Positions 1 through 6,407 are shown, counted from the first letter of the stretch. The stretch is DNA of 10,643 nt from JBBIRM01 sp964517975 (GCA_964517975.1 CAZFDM010000286.1:1-10643), one strand, 5' to 3'. The notes: generated from the letters alone by a model not told the origin. Translations and numbers: made by a program.

Positions 1-695
1 CGTTCAAGGCCCATCCCTGTATCAATACAGGGTTTAGTGAGAGGATGGAGGATTCCAGAGGAATCCCGATTAAACTGCATAAAGACAAGATTCCAGAGTT
101 CCAGAAACCGATCGCACTCACAACCCACCTGGCATTGAGGCTGACCACAACCCACCTCTTCGCCCTGGTCGATGATAATCTCAGAACAGGGGCCACAGGG
201 CCCGGTTTCGCCCATGGCCCAAAAGTTATCCTTCTTTCCCATCCGGACGATTCGCTCCGGAGGAATTCCGATCTTTCTCCAGAGTTCAAAGGCCTCATCA
301 TCTTCGAGATAGATGGTGATCCATATCTTCTCCGTAGGCAATCCCCATTGGTGGATCAGAAGATCCCATCCCATTTCGATGGCCCCTTCTTTGAAGTATT
401 CTCCGAATGAGAAGTTTCCTAACATTTCAAAGAAGGTGTGATGCCGGGCTGTCTTACCCACATTCTCAAGATCGTTGTGCTTCCCTCCTGCCCGAAGACA
501 TTTTTGAGAGGAGACTGCTCGGGTATAATCTCGGGTTTCTTCTCCTAAAAATACCCCTTTGAATTGATTCATTCCAGCATTGGTGAAGAGTAAGGTGGGA
601 TCGTTTTTTGGAACGAGGGAGGAGCTTCGAACCACTCGATGTCCCCTCTCCTCAAAGTAGTTAAGAAAGGCCCTTCGGATCTCAGCAGAGGTCAT
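1..695 (-). CDS. alaS: Alanyl-tRNA synthetase, N-terminal part (runs off left edge)
   Basis: Charges tRNA-Ala with alanine in the cytoplasm (class II aminoacyl-tRNA synthetase). Translating the minus strand from ATG at 695 gives 231 codons without a stop up to the window edge. The class II catalytic core is clear: FTNAGMNQFKGVFLG at about 37-51, TARHHTFFEMLGNFSFGEYF at 82-101 and ETGPCGPCSEI at 163-173. The Cys-rich stretch VGCGQPQC...GCECDRFLE (181-199) and WNLVFMQF (201-208) follow, as in many bacterial AlaS. The editing and C-Ala domains would lie beyond base 1. The ATG is only 4 bases after the pilT stop, and a GGGG-containing SD-like stretch lies within the end of pilT, so translation is probably coupled. 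No longer start is needed, because the residues match the usual AlaS beginning (TSAEIRRAFLNYF). Confidence 0.96.
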   Translation of the reverse strand, partial: MTSAEIRRAFLNYFEERGHRVVRSSSLVPKNDPTLLFTNAGMNQFKGVFLGEETRDYTRAVSSQKCLRAGGKHNDLENVGKTARHHTFFEMLGNFSFGEYFKEGAIEMGWDLLIHQWGLPTEKIWITIYLEDDEAFELWRKIGIPPERIVRMGKKDNFWAMGETGPCGPCSEIIIDQGEEVGCGQPQCQVGCECDRFLELWNLVFMQFNRDSSGILHPLTKPCIDTGMGLE

Positions 696-699
696 TGTT

Positions 700-1902
700 T
701 CAGACGCGTCCCCTTCGATCATCCATCTTCTCACCCAATGGCTTTCCAAGCCTTAACTTCCCCTCAGTCTCCTTCCCCTTCTCTTTTTCTCTCTCTAAGA
801 CCTCAAAATCTTCCCAGGTGGTATCGCTCGAGGCAAGGATCCCTTTTACCCTAAGGGCAAAGTCATCAGGATTGGTGCAATGCTTCAGGGCCTCTTCATA
901 AGTGATCAATCCTGCTTTCAGGAGAAACATAAGCGACTGGTCGAAGGACTGCATTCCATAGGCCGTCACTCCCTTGGCGATAGCATCATTGATCTCATTG
1001 GTCTTATCCTTCTCAATGATGCACTCCCTAACCCTTGCAGTGGAGACCAAGACCTCGACCGCTGGGACCCTTCCCATTCCATCTGCCCTCGGGACCAGAC
1101 GCTGGGAGATGACTCCTTTCAGCACACCTGCCAGTTGTAACCGAACCTGTTTTTGATGGTAAGGGGGAAAGACCGAGATGATTCGGGTGATCGTCTCCGT
1201 AGCATTCAGGGTGTGGAGGGTAGACATCACCAGATGTCCTGTCTCGGCTGCGGTGAGGGCGGTTTCAATGGTCTCGAAATCCCTCATCTCACCAACCAGA
1301 ATGACATCCGGATCTTGTCGGAGGGCTACCCGCAAGGCACTGGAGAAAGTACTCGTATCCGAGCCAATCTCCCTCTGATCGATGATCGATTTCTTGTCCT
1401 CATGGATGAACTCAATGGGGTCTTCAATCGTAATAATATGGCAGTTTCTCTCGTTGTTGATGATATCGATCATGGAGGCCAGGGTAGTGGACTTACCGCT
1501 TCCGGTCGTCCCTGTCACCAGGATGAGACCTCTCTGCTCAAGGGCTATATTTCTGATCACAGGAGGGAGATGGAGTTCCTCCAGGCTCTTAATCTGGTAG
1601 GGAACAATTCGGAGGGCGATTCGCATTTTACCCCTCTGTTGAAAGACATTGACCCGAAATCGCCCCAAACCGTAAACCTCGTAGCCCATGTCTACCTCTC
1701 GATTCTTGATGAATCTCTCCTTCTGCCAATCGTTCATCAGTCCAAAGGCCATCTTTGAGACATCATTAAGATCGAACGGTTTGATCTTATTCCATGGTTT
1801 CAAGACCCCGTTGACTCGCATGATGGGTGGGAGGCCCACTTTGATGTGAACATCTGAGGCCTCCTGTGAAAGGGCTTCCAAAAGGATCTGATTTAAGTCC
1901 AT
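700..1902 (-). CDS. pilT: Type IV pilus retraction ATPase, PilT family
   Basis: Hexameric cytoplasmic ATPase of the PilT/GspE family, which drives pilus retraction (twitching motility, DNA uptake). The 400-residue product shows the N-terminal PAS-like domain (1-100) with ASDVHIKVGLPP at 15-26, Walker A GTTGSGKST at 131-139, Asp box IITIEDPIEFIH at 156-167, Walker B DPDVILVGEMRD at 197-208 and His box AETGHLVMSTLHT at 219-231. The C-terminal signature region includes VRECIIEKDKT at 291-301. The tail after about residue 355 is very charged and longer than in typical PilT proteins (about 345-370 residues). The start ATG has a strong AGGAGGAG site just upstream. It lies 20 bases after recA and 4 bases before alaS, clearly in one operon. 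PilT and PilU paralogues cannot be separated here; PilT is the safer name. No pilin or other pilus gene is in the window. Confidence 0.93.
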   Translation of the reverse strand: MDLNQILLEALSQEASDVHIKVGLPPIMRVNGVLKPWNKIKPFDLNDVSKMAFGLMNDWQKERFIKNREVDMGYEVYGLGRFRVNVFQQRGKMRIALRIVPYQIKSLEELHLPPVIRNIALEQRGLILVTGTTGSGKSTTLASMIDIINNERNCHIITIEDPIEFIHEDKKSIIDQREIGSDTSTFSSALRVALRQDPDVILVGEMRDFETIETALTAAETGHLVMSTLHTLNATETITRIISVFPPYHQKQVRLQLAGVLKGVISQRLVPRADGMGRVPAVEVLVSTARVRECIIEKDKTNEINDAIAKGVTAYGMQSFDQSLMFLLKAGLITYEEALKHCTNPDDFALRVKGILASSDTTWEDFEVLEREKEKGKETEGKLRLGKPLGEKMDDRRGRV

Positions 1903-1922
1903 TTTCTTCTCCTCCTCTTTGG

Positions 1923-2966
1923 CTATCCCGCAACTCCAAATTTTGTAGTGCGGAACTGTTCAAGGATTTCCTTCTCCATCTCCGCAAGGATTTTAGGATT
2001 CTCTTTTAAAAACTGTTTTGCATTCTCCCTTCCCTGGCCTATCCGTTGGCCTCCATAGGTATACCAGGTCCCGCTCTTCTCCACCAGATTCTTCTCCACT
2101 GCCAGATCCAGGACATCTCCTTCTCTTGAAATCCCTTCACCATGAATGATATCGAACTCTACCTCTCTAAAGGGTGGAGCCACCTTGTTTTTCACCACCC
2201 GAACTCTGGTCCTGGAACCTATTACCTCCTGACCCTGTTTGATGGAGGCAACCCGTCTTATGTCAAGTCTGACAGAGGAATAGAATTTGAGGGCATTGCC
2301 TCCAGTGGTCGTCTCTGGATTCCCAAACATCACCCCGATCTTCATCCGAATCTGGTTGACGAAGATAAGGATTGTTTTAGACTTGCTGAGGATGGCTGTC
2401 AATTTTCTTAAGGCTTGTGACATGAGTCGGGCCTGGAGTCCCATATGGGCATCACCCATCTCCCCCTCGATTTCTGCCTTTGGAACGAGGGCTGCCACCG
2501 AATCCACCACGATCACATCCACTCCTCCGCTCCTGACTAAGTGTTCTGCAATCTCCAGGGCCTGCTCTCCGGTATCGGGTTGTGAGATAAGGAGGTCTTC
2601 GATCTTTACACCCAAATTTTTTGCATATTGGACATCAAGGGCATGTTCTGCATCGATAAAGACTGCAATGCCACCCCTCCTCTGGGCCTCCGCAACCACA
2701 TGAAGGGCCAAGGTGGTCTTTCCAGAGGCCTCAGGACCATAAATCTCAATCACCCTCCCCCTCGGCAGACCACCCACACCAAGAGCAAGATCCAATGAGA
2801 GAGATCCTGTCGAAATAGTGGGAACTTCGCCAAGTTTGGCGTCTCCGCCCAACTTCATAATGGCACCTTTACCGTATTGCCTCTCGATCTGGGTGATGGC
2901 AAGTTCCACAGCCTTTCCTTTATTTGCATCCACCCTCGCCTCAGTCTTTGTTTCTGTCTTTGTCAT
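1923..2966 (-). CDS. recA: Recombinase A
   Basis: DNA-dependent ATPase that forms filaments on single-stranded DNA, catalyses strand exchange and promotes LexA self-cleavage in the SOS response. The 347 residues are the usual length. Visible motifs: Walker A GPEASGKTT at 78-86, catalytic Glu108 in DAEHALD, Walker B VIVVDSVAAL at 151-160, loop L1 around EGEMGDAHMG (167-176), and loop L2 from NQIRMKIGVMFGNP through ETTTGGNALKF (204-228). The C-terminal domain contains KNLVEKSGTWYTYGGQRIGQ (292-311). The ATG at 2966 is preceded by AGAGGGAG. The N-terminus carries a short Lys/Thr/Glu-rich extension ahead of the conserved core. The gene is 43 bases downstream of thpR and 20 bases upstream of pilT. 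No separate promoter was evident in the thpR-recA gap, so expression probably comes from the promoter upstream of thpR. A recX gene, often found next, is absent. Confidence 0.99.
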   Translation of the reverse strand: MTKTETKTEARVDANKGKAVELAITQIERQYGKGAIMKLGGDAKLGEVPTISTGSLSLDLALGVGGLPRGRVIEIYGPEASGKTTLALHVVAEAQRRGGIAVFIDAEHALDVQYAKNLGVKIEDLLISQPDTGEQALEIAEHLVRSGGVDVIVVDSVAALVPKAEIEGEMGDAHMGLQARLMSQALRKLTAILSKSKTILIFVNQIRMKIGVMFGNPETTTGGNALKFYSSVRLDIRRVASIKQGQEVIGSRTRVRVVKNKVAPPFREVEFDIIHGEGISREGDVLDLAVEKNLVEKSGTWYTYGGQRIGQGRENAKQFLKENPKILAEMEKEILEQFRTTKFGVAG

Positions 2967-3009
2967 GGGAATCTCCCTCTATGGCTCCACAATGGGAATT
3001 CTTAAAAGA

Positions 3010-3573
3010 TTAGCCTCCCAATCTAATCTCCCTCAAAGGAGTATAAATCGGACCCGATGGCCTCAAATCACTCTTAAATAGAATCACTTTTTCTGCTTGA
3101 ATCTCCCCAAACTCCTCTTCACGATATCTCTCCATCCTCCTCGCCAGGTCTTCCTTACCCCGGCTTGACTTCACCCTTCCTAAGGTCAGATGAGGATGAA
3201 AAGGACGGTCCTCTGGTGGAAACCCAATCTTTTTGAACTCTATTTCTAACTTTTTCTGAAAGGAGTTTAAGCTTTCCTTGCCTTCTGATAACCCTAACCA
3301 AATCACTCTCGGGTTTCTCAAATTGGGGAAGGCTCCCATCCCTTTTACTCTTAGAAGGATGGTTGGGGTCTCTTGGACCAACCTGTCAATGGATTGGACG
3401 ATGGGTTCAATTTTCGACTCATCAATGTTGCCAAAAAACTTTAAGGTAAGGTGGATATTTTCTGGGTTCACCCACCGTACATCTGCCTGGGACGATCTCA
3501 AGTCCCCCAGAACCTCCTCGATCTTCATTAGAAGTGGTCTTGGAAGTTCAATGGCCAGAAAGGTTCGAATCAA
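3010..3573 (-). CDS. thpR: RNA 2',3'-cyclic phosphodiesterase (2H family, ThpR/LigT)
   Basis: Small cytoplasmic 2H phosphoesterase; characterised relatives hydrolyse RNA 2',3'-cyclic phosphate ends and some show 2'-5' RNA ligase activity in vitro. The 187 residues match the family length. Both catalytic HxT motifs are present: HLTLKFFG starting at His41 and HPHLTLGR with His128-Thr130. The family opening FLAIELP and WVNPENIHLTLKF are also clear. The start is TTG at 3573: an in-frame TAG lies directly upstream, so no longer start is possible, and a GAAGAGGG ribosome site sits a few bases before it. It is the first gene of the thpR-recA-pilT-alaS operon. The thpR-recA neighbourhood (often with cinA) is common in bacteria; cinA is not here. 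The weak TTG start may keep its level low relative to recA. Confidence 0.94.
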   Translation of the reverse strand: MIRTFLAIELPRPLLMKIEEVLGDLRSSQADVRWVNPENIHLTLKFFGNIDESKIEPIVQSIDRLVQETPTILLRVKGMGAFPNLRNPRVIWLGLSEGKESLNSFQKKLEIEFKKIGFPPEDRPFHPHLTLGRVKSSRGKEDLARRMERYREEEFGEIQAEKVILFKSDLRPSGPIYTPLREIRLGG

Positions 3574-3588
3574 CTAAGCCCTCTTCAG

Positions 3589-3614
3589 TTGAAATGATGT
3601 TAACACAATTTCAA
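3589..3614. promoter_or_regulatory. 26-bp interrupted palindrome, candidate operator
   Basis: The outer arms TTGAAAT (3589-3595) and ATTTCAA (3608-3614) are perfect inverted copies. Between them is a perfect 8-bp palindrome TGTTAACA (3598-3605), separated on each side by 2 unpaired bases. In all 22 of 26 positions are symmetric. It covers the -10 box of the recA operon promoter and the region up to the thpR ribosome site, where a dimeric repressor would act. The identity of the regulator (LexA or another) cannot be told from sequence alone. Confidence 0.5.
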
Positions 3615-3624
3615 AAAAAGTCAA
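3597..3624 (-). promoter_or_regulatory. Probable sigma70-type promoter of the thpR-recA-pilT-alaS operon
   Basis: Reading the minus strand, TTGACT (3624-3619) is followed after 16 bases by TAACAT (3602-3597). The -35 matches five of six consensus bases and the -10 matches four. It is about 24 bases upstream of the thpR TTG start. The -10 box lies inside the palindrome described separately. This is read by eye and not tested. Confidence 0.5.
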
Positions 3625-3788
3625 TGAGAAAAAGGTGTTGGATAACTTTGGCTCATAAATTCTCCTATTAAAAACTTTTTTAAAAGTACACTCCATCCCA
3701 CAAAGCTAACAGCGATTTTTTTAAATTTATCCATAAAAGCCCAAAAACCGGGCTATCTCTTAAAAAGTATATAATAATCAATTTCCAG

Positions 3789-3820
3789 TATGGGAGGGTT
3801 TTAACCCTTACCCTCCCATA
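3789..3820. repeat. Perfect 11-bp inverted repeat (hairpin)
   Basis: The arms TATGGGAGGGT (3789-3799) and ACCCTCCCATA (3810-3820) are perfectly complementary across a 10-base loop. A competing small stem exists inside it, GGGTT (3796-3800) with AACCC (3803-3807). It lies upstream of both divergent genes, so it is not an obvious terminator for either. It could be a REP-like palindrome, a cruciform or part of a lost transcript. Confidence 0.65.
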
Positions 3821-3880
3821 TAAAAAAGGACTTTTTCAGAGCTCTCACAAATTTGGGCCTGCCCCCAACTTGTTGCTGGT

Positions 3881-3982
3881 CTGAAGGTGATATGATAAAT
3901 TAGATAGGGAAATTCTATCACGAAAGGCCTTGAAACGAGGGATTCCATATTAGGTTATTTTGGAAAACTTGACCCCTCTTAA
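3881..3982 (+). repeat. Dispersed repeat of about 105 bp, copy 1
   Basis: Aligned by eye with 8677-8785 in the same orientation, this copy differs by about 12 substitutions plus gaps of 1 and 6 bases. Both copies start CTGAAGG and end GACCCCT then one variable base and TTAA. Both contain a short GATAG/CTATC hairpin about 25 bases from the left end. Neither copy has a conserved reading frame, so this looks like a non-coding mobile repeat (MITE or REP-like) and not a gene fragment. Confidence 0.8.
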
Positions 3983-3998
3983 CAGTCTAGGGTAAGAT
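3969..3998 (+). promoter_or_regulatory. Possible promoter for the cupin gene
   Basis: TTGACC (3969-3974) and TAAGAT (3993-3998) are separated by 18 bases, about 70 bases upstream of the cupin ATG. The -35 part lies inside the right end of dispersed repeat copy 1. Visual call only. Confidence 0.35.
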
Positions 3999-4025
3999 CT
4001 TAAAAAAGTTCTTCGTAAAAAATAC

Positions 4026-4050
4026 TGGTCTAACCGAGAGCGAAAGACCA
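4026..4050 (+). promoter_or_regulatory. Leader hairpin upstream of the cupin gene
   Basis: TGGTCT (4026-4031) and AGACCA (4045-4050) form a perfect 6-bp stem with a 13-base loop. It ends 7 bases before the strong Shine-Dalgarno site. It could influence ribosome access, but the stem is short and chance is possible. Confidence 0.3.
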
Positions 4051-4057
4051 TTACACC

Positions 4058-4067
4058 AGGAGGTGAT
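4058..4067 (+). promoter_or_regulatory. Strong Shine-Dalgarno site deciding the cupin start
   Basis: AGGAGGTGAT is a near-perfect complement to the 16S rRNA 3' end. It places the start at ATG 4069 and overlaps the in-frame GTG at 4063, which is therefore unlikely to be used. Confidence 0.8.
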
Positions 4068-4068
4068 C

Positions 4069-4410
4069 ATGATACGAGAGATTAAGGTTGATGAACTTTC
4101 TTGGGAGCCTCACCCCATCTTCAAGGATTTACTTATAAAGAAGCTCCTTACCCATGACAAAGACAAGGTGGATTTGAGCATCGTGATGGTGAAAGTAAAA
4201 AAGGGGGCAGAAGTGCCGGCTCATGTTCATGAGCAGGATGACATTGTTTACCATTTAGAAGGGAAAGGGAAGATGTGGATAGAGGGTGCAGGAGATTTTG
4301 AGGTGAGAGCAGGAACCTTCCTTCGGATCCCGGCTGGCGTAAAACATCAGCCTCATGATATTGAGGAGGATATACTGGTGTTTGATATCTTTCACCCTCA
4401 CCTGTTTTAG
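4069..4410 (+). CDS. Small single-domain cupin protein
   Basis: A cytoplasmic single-domain cupin of 113 residues; substrate unknown. Cupin motif 1 is GAEVPAHVHEQDDIVYHLEG (47-66), with His52 and His54 as likely metal ligands and an Asp where a Glu is usual. Motif 2 is GTFLRIPAGVKHQPHD (82-97), with His93 as the third His ligand. The metal site therefore looks intact, which fits a small metal-dependent enzyme or a small-molecule sensor; a purely structural role is less likely. The start chosen is ATG 4069 because an excellent AGGAGGTGAT site (4058-4067) lies immediately before it. A GTG six bases earlier is in frame but overlaps this site. It is transcribed alone and divergently from the recA operon. 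No neighbouring gene indicates the pathway. Confidence 0.88.
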   Translation: MIREIKVDELSWEPHPIFKDLLIKKLLTHDKDKVDLSIVMVKVKKGAEVPAHVHEQDDIVYHLEGKGKMWIEGAGDFEVRAGTFLRIPAGVKHQPHDIEEDILVFDIFHPHLF

Positions 4411-4699
4411 CTTTTCCCGGGTTGCCAGGAGGAAGAAAAAGCGCCATGCAGGAGAAAAAAACAAATTAGCTGAATTTGGTGTCACCCATAAAAATTGAAA
4501 CGAATTGCCTTCATTCACATTTCAAAGCCTGACAACTTTTACCAACCCTCCAAAAAAGTTTTTGGGGCAGATATTTGGAGTTTCGCTTCAGCCAGGCCCC
4601 GACCATTCCATTACGGATCAGCCTTCCATTGGGAGAAAAGGTATTAAAGGCGTCGGGCCATTCGGGCCTTCAAATGGATTTCGGGGGAAGGGGGAATAG

Positions 4700-5065
4700 A
4701 TGATTCGCTTTCCAGTGAGCGAGGAGAAGCACAGAGATCTTATGGAAAGAATGGAAGCATTGGGTATCCACGAAAAGGATATCGAAGAGAGATTCATCCG
4801 TTCCTCGGGAAGGGGAGGCCAGAAGGTGAACAAGACCTCCACCTGCGTCTACCTCAATCATCTTCCCACAGGAATCGAAGTAAAATGGAGGACAGAAAGG
4901 AGCCAGTCCCTCAATCGTTTTATGGCGAGGCGGGAATTGGTCCGTCGATTGGAAAGATTGAAAGGGCTGGTAACAGATGAGGATCGAGAGACTGAAAAGT
5001 TGAGAAAGCAGAAATCGAAGAAAAAGAAGAGGACAGCGCTGAAGTATCATCCAGTAGATAGATAG
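4700..5065 (+). CDS. Small release-factor-like protein with GGQ domain
   Basis: A 121-residue protein consisting of only the peptidyl-tRNA hydrolysis domain of class I release factors. The catalytic signature RSSGRGGQKVNKTSTCVYL spans 34-52, with GGQ at 39-41. The stop-codon-reading domains of RF1/RF2 are absent. The C-terminus is a long basic tail (KLRKQKSKKKKRTALKYHP, 100-118), as in ribosome-rescue relatives such as ArfB (YaeJ) and mitochondrial MTRFR (C12orf65). The likely role is release of peptides from stalled ribosomes, inferred from the family. ATG 4700 is preceded by a G-rich site GGGGGAAGGGGGA. It is followed 22 bases later by the tRNA deacylase gene, probably in the same transcript. 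The exact subgroup (ArfB, PrfH or the short MTRFR-like group) is not certain; the N-terminal helix and MTRFR-like length favour the last. Confidence 0.9.
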   Translation: MIRFPVSEEKHRDLMERMEALGIHEKDIEERFIRSSGRGGQKVNKTSTCVYLNHLPTGIEVKWRTERSQSLNRFMARRELVRRLERLKGLVTDEDRETEKLRKQKSKKKKRTALKYHPVDR

Positions 5066-5087
5066 ATTAAACGAAAGGGAAGATGCA

Positions 5088-5570
5088 TTGACCAAAGAGA
5101 AATTTCCAACCACCAATGCCATTCGCTTTTTAAGAGAGCATCAGGTGGAGTTTATCGAGCGTCCTTATCGTTACGAAGAGAAGGGAGGCACGGAGGTCGC
5201 AGCAAGAGCTCTTGGGGTGGATGAGCACCTTACGATTAAGACCCTCGTGATGGAGGACGAAAACAGAAAGCCCCTCATCATTCTCATGCACGGGGATAAA
5301 GAGGTTTCGACCAAGGAACTGGCAAGGGTTCTTGGCGTTAAATCGGTCACACCCTGTTCTGCTAAAATCGCTTTCAAACATACCGGTTATATGGTGGGGG
5401 GGATCTCTCCCTTTGGGACGAAAAAACAATTGCCGGTCTATGTGGAAGAGACTATTCTCAGCCTTCCTTGTATCTACATCAATGCAGGTAGAAGAGGCCT
5501 TCTCTGTGAGATGTCTCCAAGGGATCTGATCCGATTATTGAATCCAATTGTGGTGCATGTGGCAAGGTAG
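5088..5570 (+). CDS. ybaK: Aminoacyl-tRNA deacylase, YbaK/EbsC family
   Basis: Cytoplasmic trans-editing enzyme; YbaK relatives hydrolyse Cys-tRNA-Pro made in error by prolyl-tRNA synthetase. The 160 residues span the whole YbaK/EbsC fold. Visible features are the conserved Lys51 in HLTIKTLVM (47-55), the segment TGYMVGGISPFGTKKQLPVY (99-118) with its conserved GGISPFG core, and INAGRRGLLCEMSP (131-144). The start is TTG 5088, with AAGGGAAG a few bases upstream; an ATG at 5083 is in another frame and no in-frame ATG exists before about residue 55. It is 22 bases after the release-factor-like gene, so the two likely form a translation-quality pair. The amino acid/tRNA specificity is inferred from the family only. 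The inverted repeat of the RAYT element begins 21 bases after its stop codon. Confidence 0.92.
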   Translation: MTKEKFPTTNAIRFLREHQVEFIERPYRYEEKGGTEVAARALGVDEHLTIKTLVMEDENRKPLIILMHGDKEVSTKELARVLGVKSVTPCSAKIAFKHTGYMVGGISPFGTKKQLPVYVEETILSLPCIYINAGRRGLLCEMSPRDLIRLLNPIVVHVAR

Positions 5571-5591
5571 TCTATATTGTCGGATCAGGGT

Positions 5592-5610
5592 AAAGGGGAC
5601 GGTTCTCTTT
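5592..5610 (+). repeat. Left inverted repeat of the RAYT unit
   Basis: This 19-base sequence contains GGGACGGTTCTCTTT, a perfect inverted match over 15 bases to AAAGAGAACCGTCCC at 6339-6353. The flanking A/T runs also match imperfectly. Such palindromic ends are expected next to RAYT genes. Confidence 0.8.
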
Positions 5611-5648
5611 AATTGATAAAAGGCATTTGGCAATTCTATATTTAAAGC

Positions 5649-6359
5649 ATGCCGAGGACAGCAAGAGTAGCTCCCAAAGGACATATCTATCATGTACTGA
5701 CGCGAGGGAACAATCCTCAGGATATATTTGAGGACGAAGAGGATTTAGAAAATATCTAGACATACTCCTTCTTTATTAAGGGGAAACACCATTTCAATCT
5801 GTATCACTATGTTATGATGACCAACCATGTGCATCTGGTCATTGAGCCCTCAGAAAGAGGGGGCGGGTTATCCGAAATAATGAAGGGGATTAACCTGACC
5901 TACGCCCAGCATTATAAGCACAAATATGGTCATATTGGGCATTTCTGGCAGGACAGATACAAAAGCATAATAATTTCAAAAGACGAGTATCTACTTGCTT
6001 GTGGCAGTTATGTTGAATTAAATCCAGTACGTGCAAAACTGGTGGAAGACCCGAAGGATTATATATGGAGCAGTTATCAGGTGTATGGTTACGGCAAGAG
6101 AAATGTCTTGGTAGATGAGCATCCTATTTATTTTCAGTTGTCTGAAGATGAAGTAGAGCGGAGAAAGAAATATCGGGAGTTCTTACGAAGAATGATAAAA
6201 GAGAAAGATGCAATGAAGGGGGAGATGGACAGGCGGATGATTTATGGCGGTGAGGATTTCGTTAAGGCGATGGCTAAGGCCTATAATATTACTGAGAAGA
6301 TAAAGTGGGTGGGGCGACAAAGGGGCTGGAGGAAAAATAAAGAGAACCGTCCCTTTTAA
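5649..6359 (+). pseudogene. REP-associated tyrosine transposase (RAYT, Y1/HUH family), frameshifted
   Basis: Relatives nick and move short palindromic REP elements using an HUH-type nuclease. The frame from ATG 5649 reads PRTARVAPKGHIYHVLTRGN (2-21) but meets TAG at 5757-5759. The same frame resumes as GKHHFNLYHYVMMTNHVHLV, with the metal-binding His60 and His62 intact. Downstream, GHFWQDRYKS is followed by YLLACGSYVELNPVRAKLV with the likely catalytic Tyr121. Between them, the +1 frame reads KYLDILLLY, the family-like sequence. This shows a 1-base loss near 5751 balanced by a 1-base gain near 5780. The full length would be about 236 residues. A shortened protein could start at ATG 5814 but would lack the first strand of the HUH fold, so it is probably inactive. 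The last codons (ENRPF, stop) lie within the right inverted repeat. Confidence 0.88.
6339..6357 (+). repeat. Right inverted repeat of the RAYT unit
   Basis: Begins AAAGAGAACCGTCCC and is the inverted partner of 5592-5610. It also encodes the last residues and stop of the transposase, a coding/terminal overlap that fixes the right border of the element. Confidence 0.8.
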
Positions 6360-6407
6360 ACCCCTTTAAAGTAAAGTATCCCTATTTCCTAAGATTTTTC
6401 TTAAAAA

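Larger units (their letters stand above)
3574..4068. other. Divergent intergenic region between thpR and the cupin gene
   Basis: This stretch of roughly 490 bases has no convincing gene. It holds the recA operon promoter and palindrome on the left, a weak hairpin (AGCCC/GGGCT, 3738-3754), a perfect 11-bp hairpin (3789-3820), copy 1 of the 105-bp dispersed repeat (3881-3982), a promoter-like sequence facing the cupin gene and a small leader hairpin. It is AT-rich compared with the flanking genes. Confidence 0.7.

Noticed and set aside
45..410. Plus-strand open frame of 121 codons opposite alaS
   Set aside because: The minus strand encodes a clear AlaS here; the plus frame has no recognisable motif and is a shadow.
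1153..1758. Plus-strand open frame of 201 codons opposite pilT
   Set aside because: It lies antisense to the Walker and His boxes of PilT and has no family features of its own.
4550..4565. A/T-rich hairpin CCAAAAA/TTTTTGG as a terminator of the cupin gene
   Set aside because: It is 140 bases after the stop, has a 2-base loop and little GC in the stem, so it is a poor terminator.
4670..5122. Minus-strand open frame of 150 codons opposite the release-factor-like gene
   Set aside because: The plus strand has the GGQ motif and a ribosome site; the antisense frame is low-complexity Ser/Leu/Phe.
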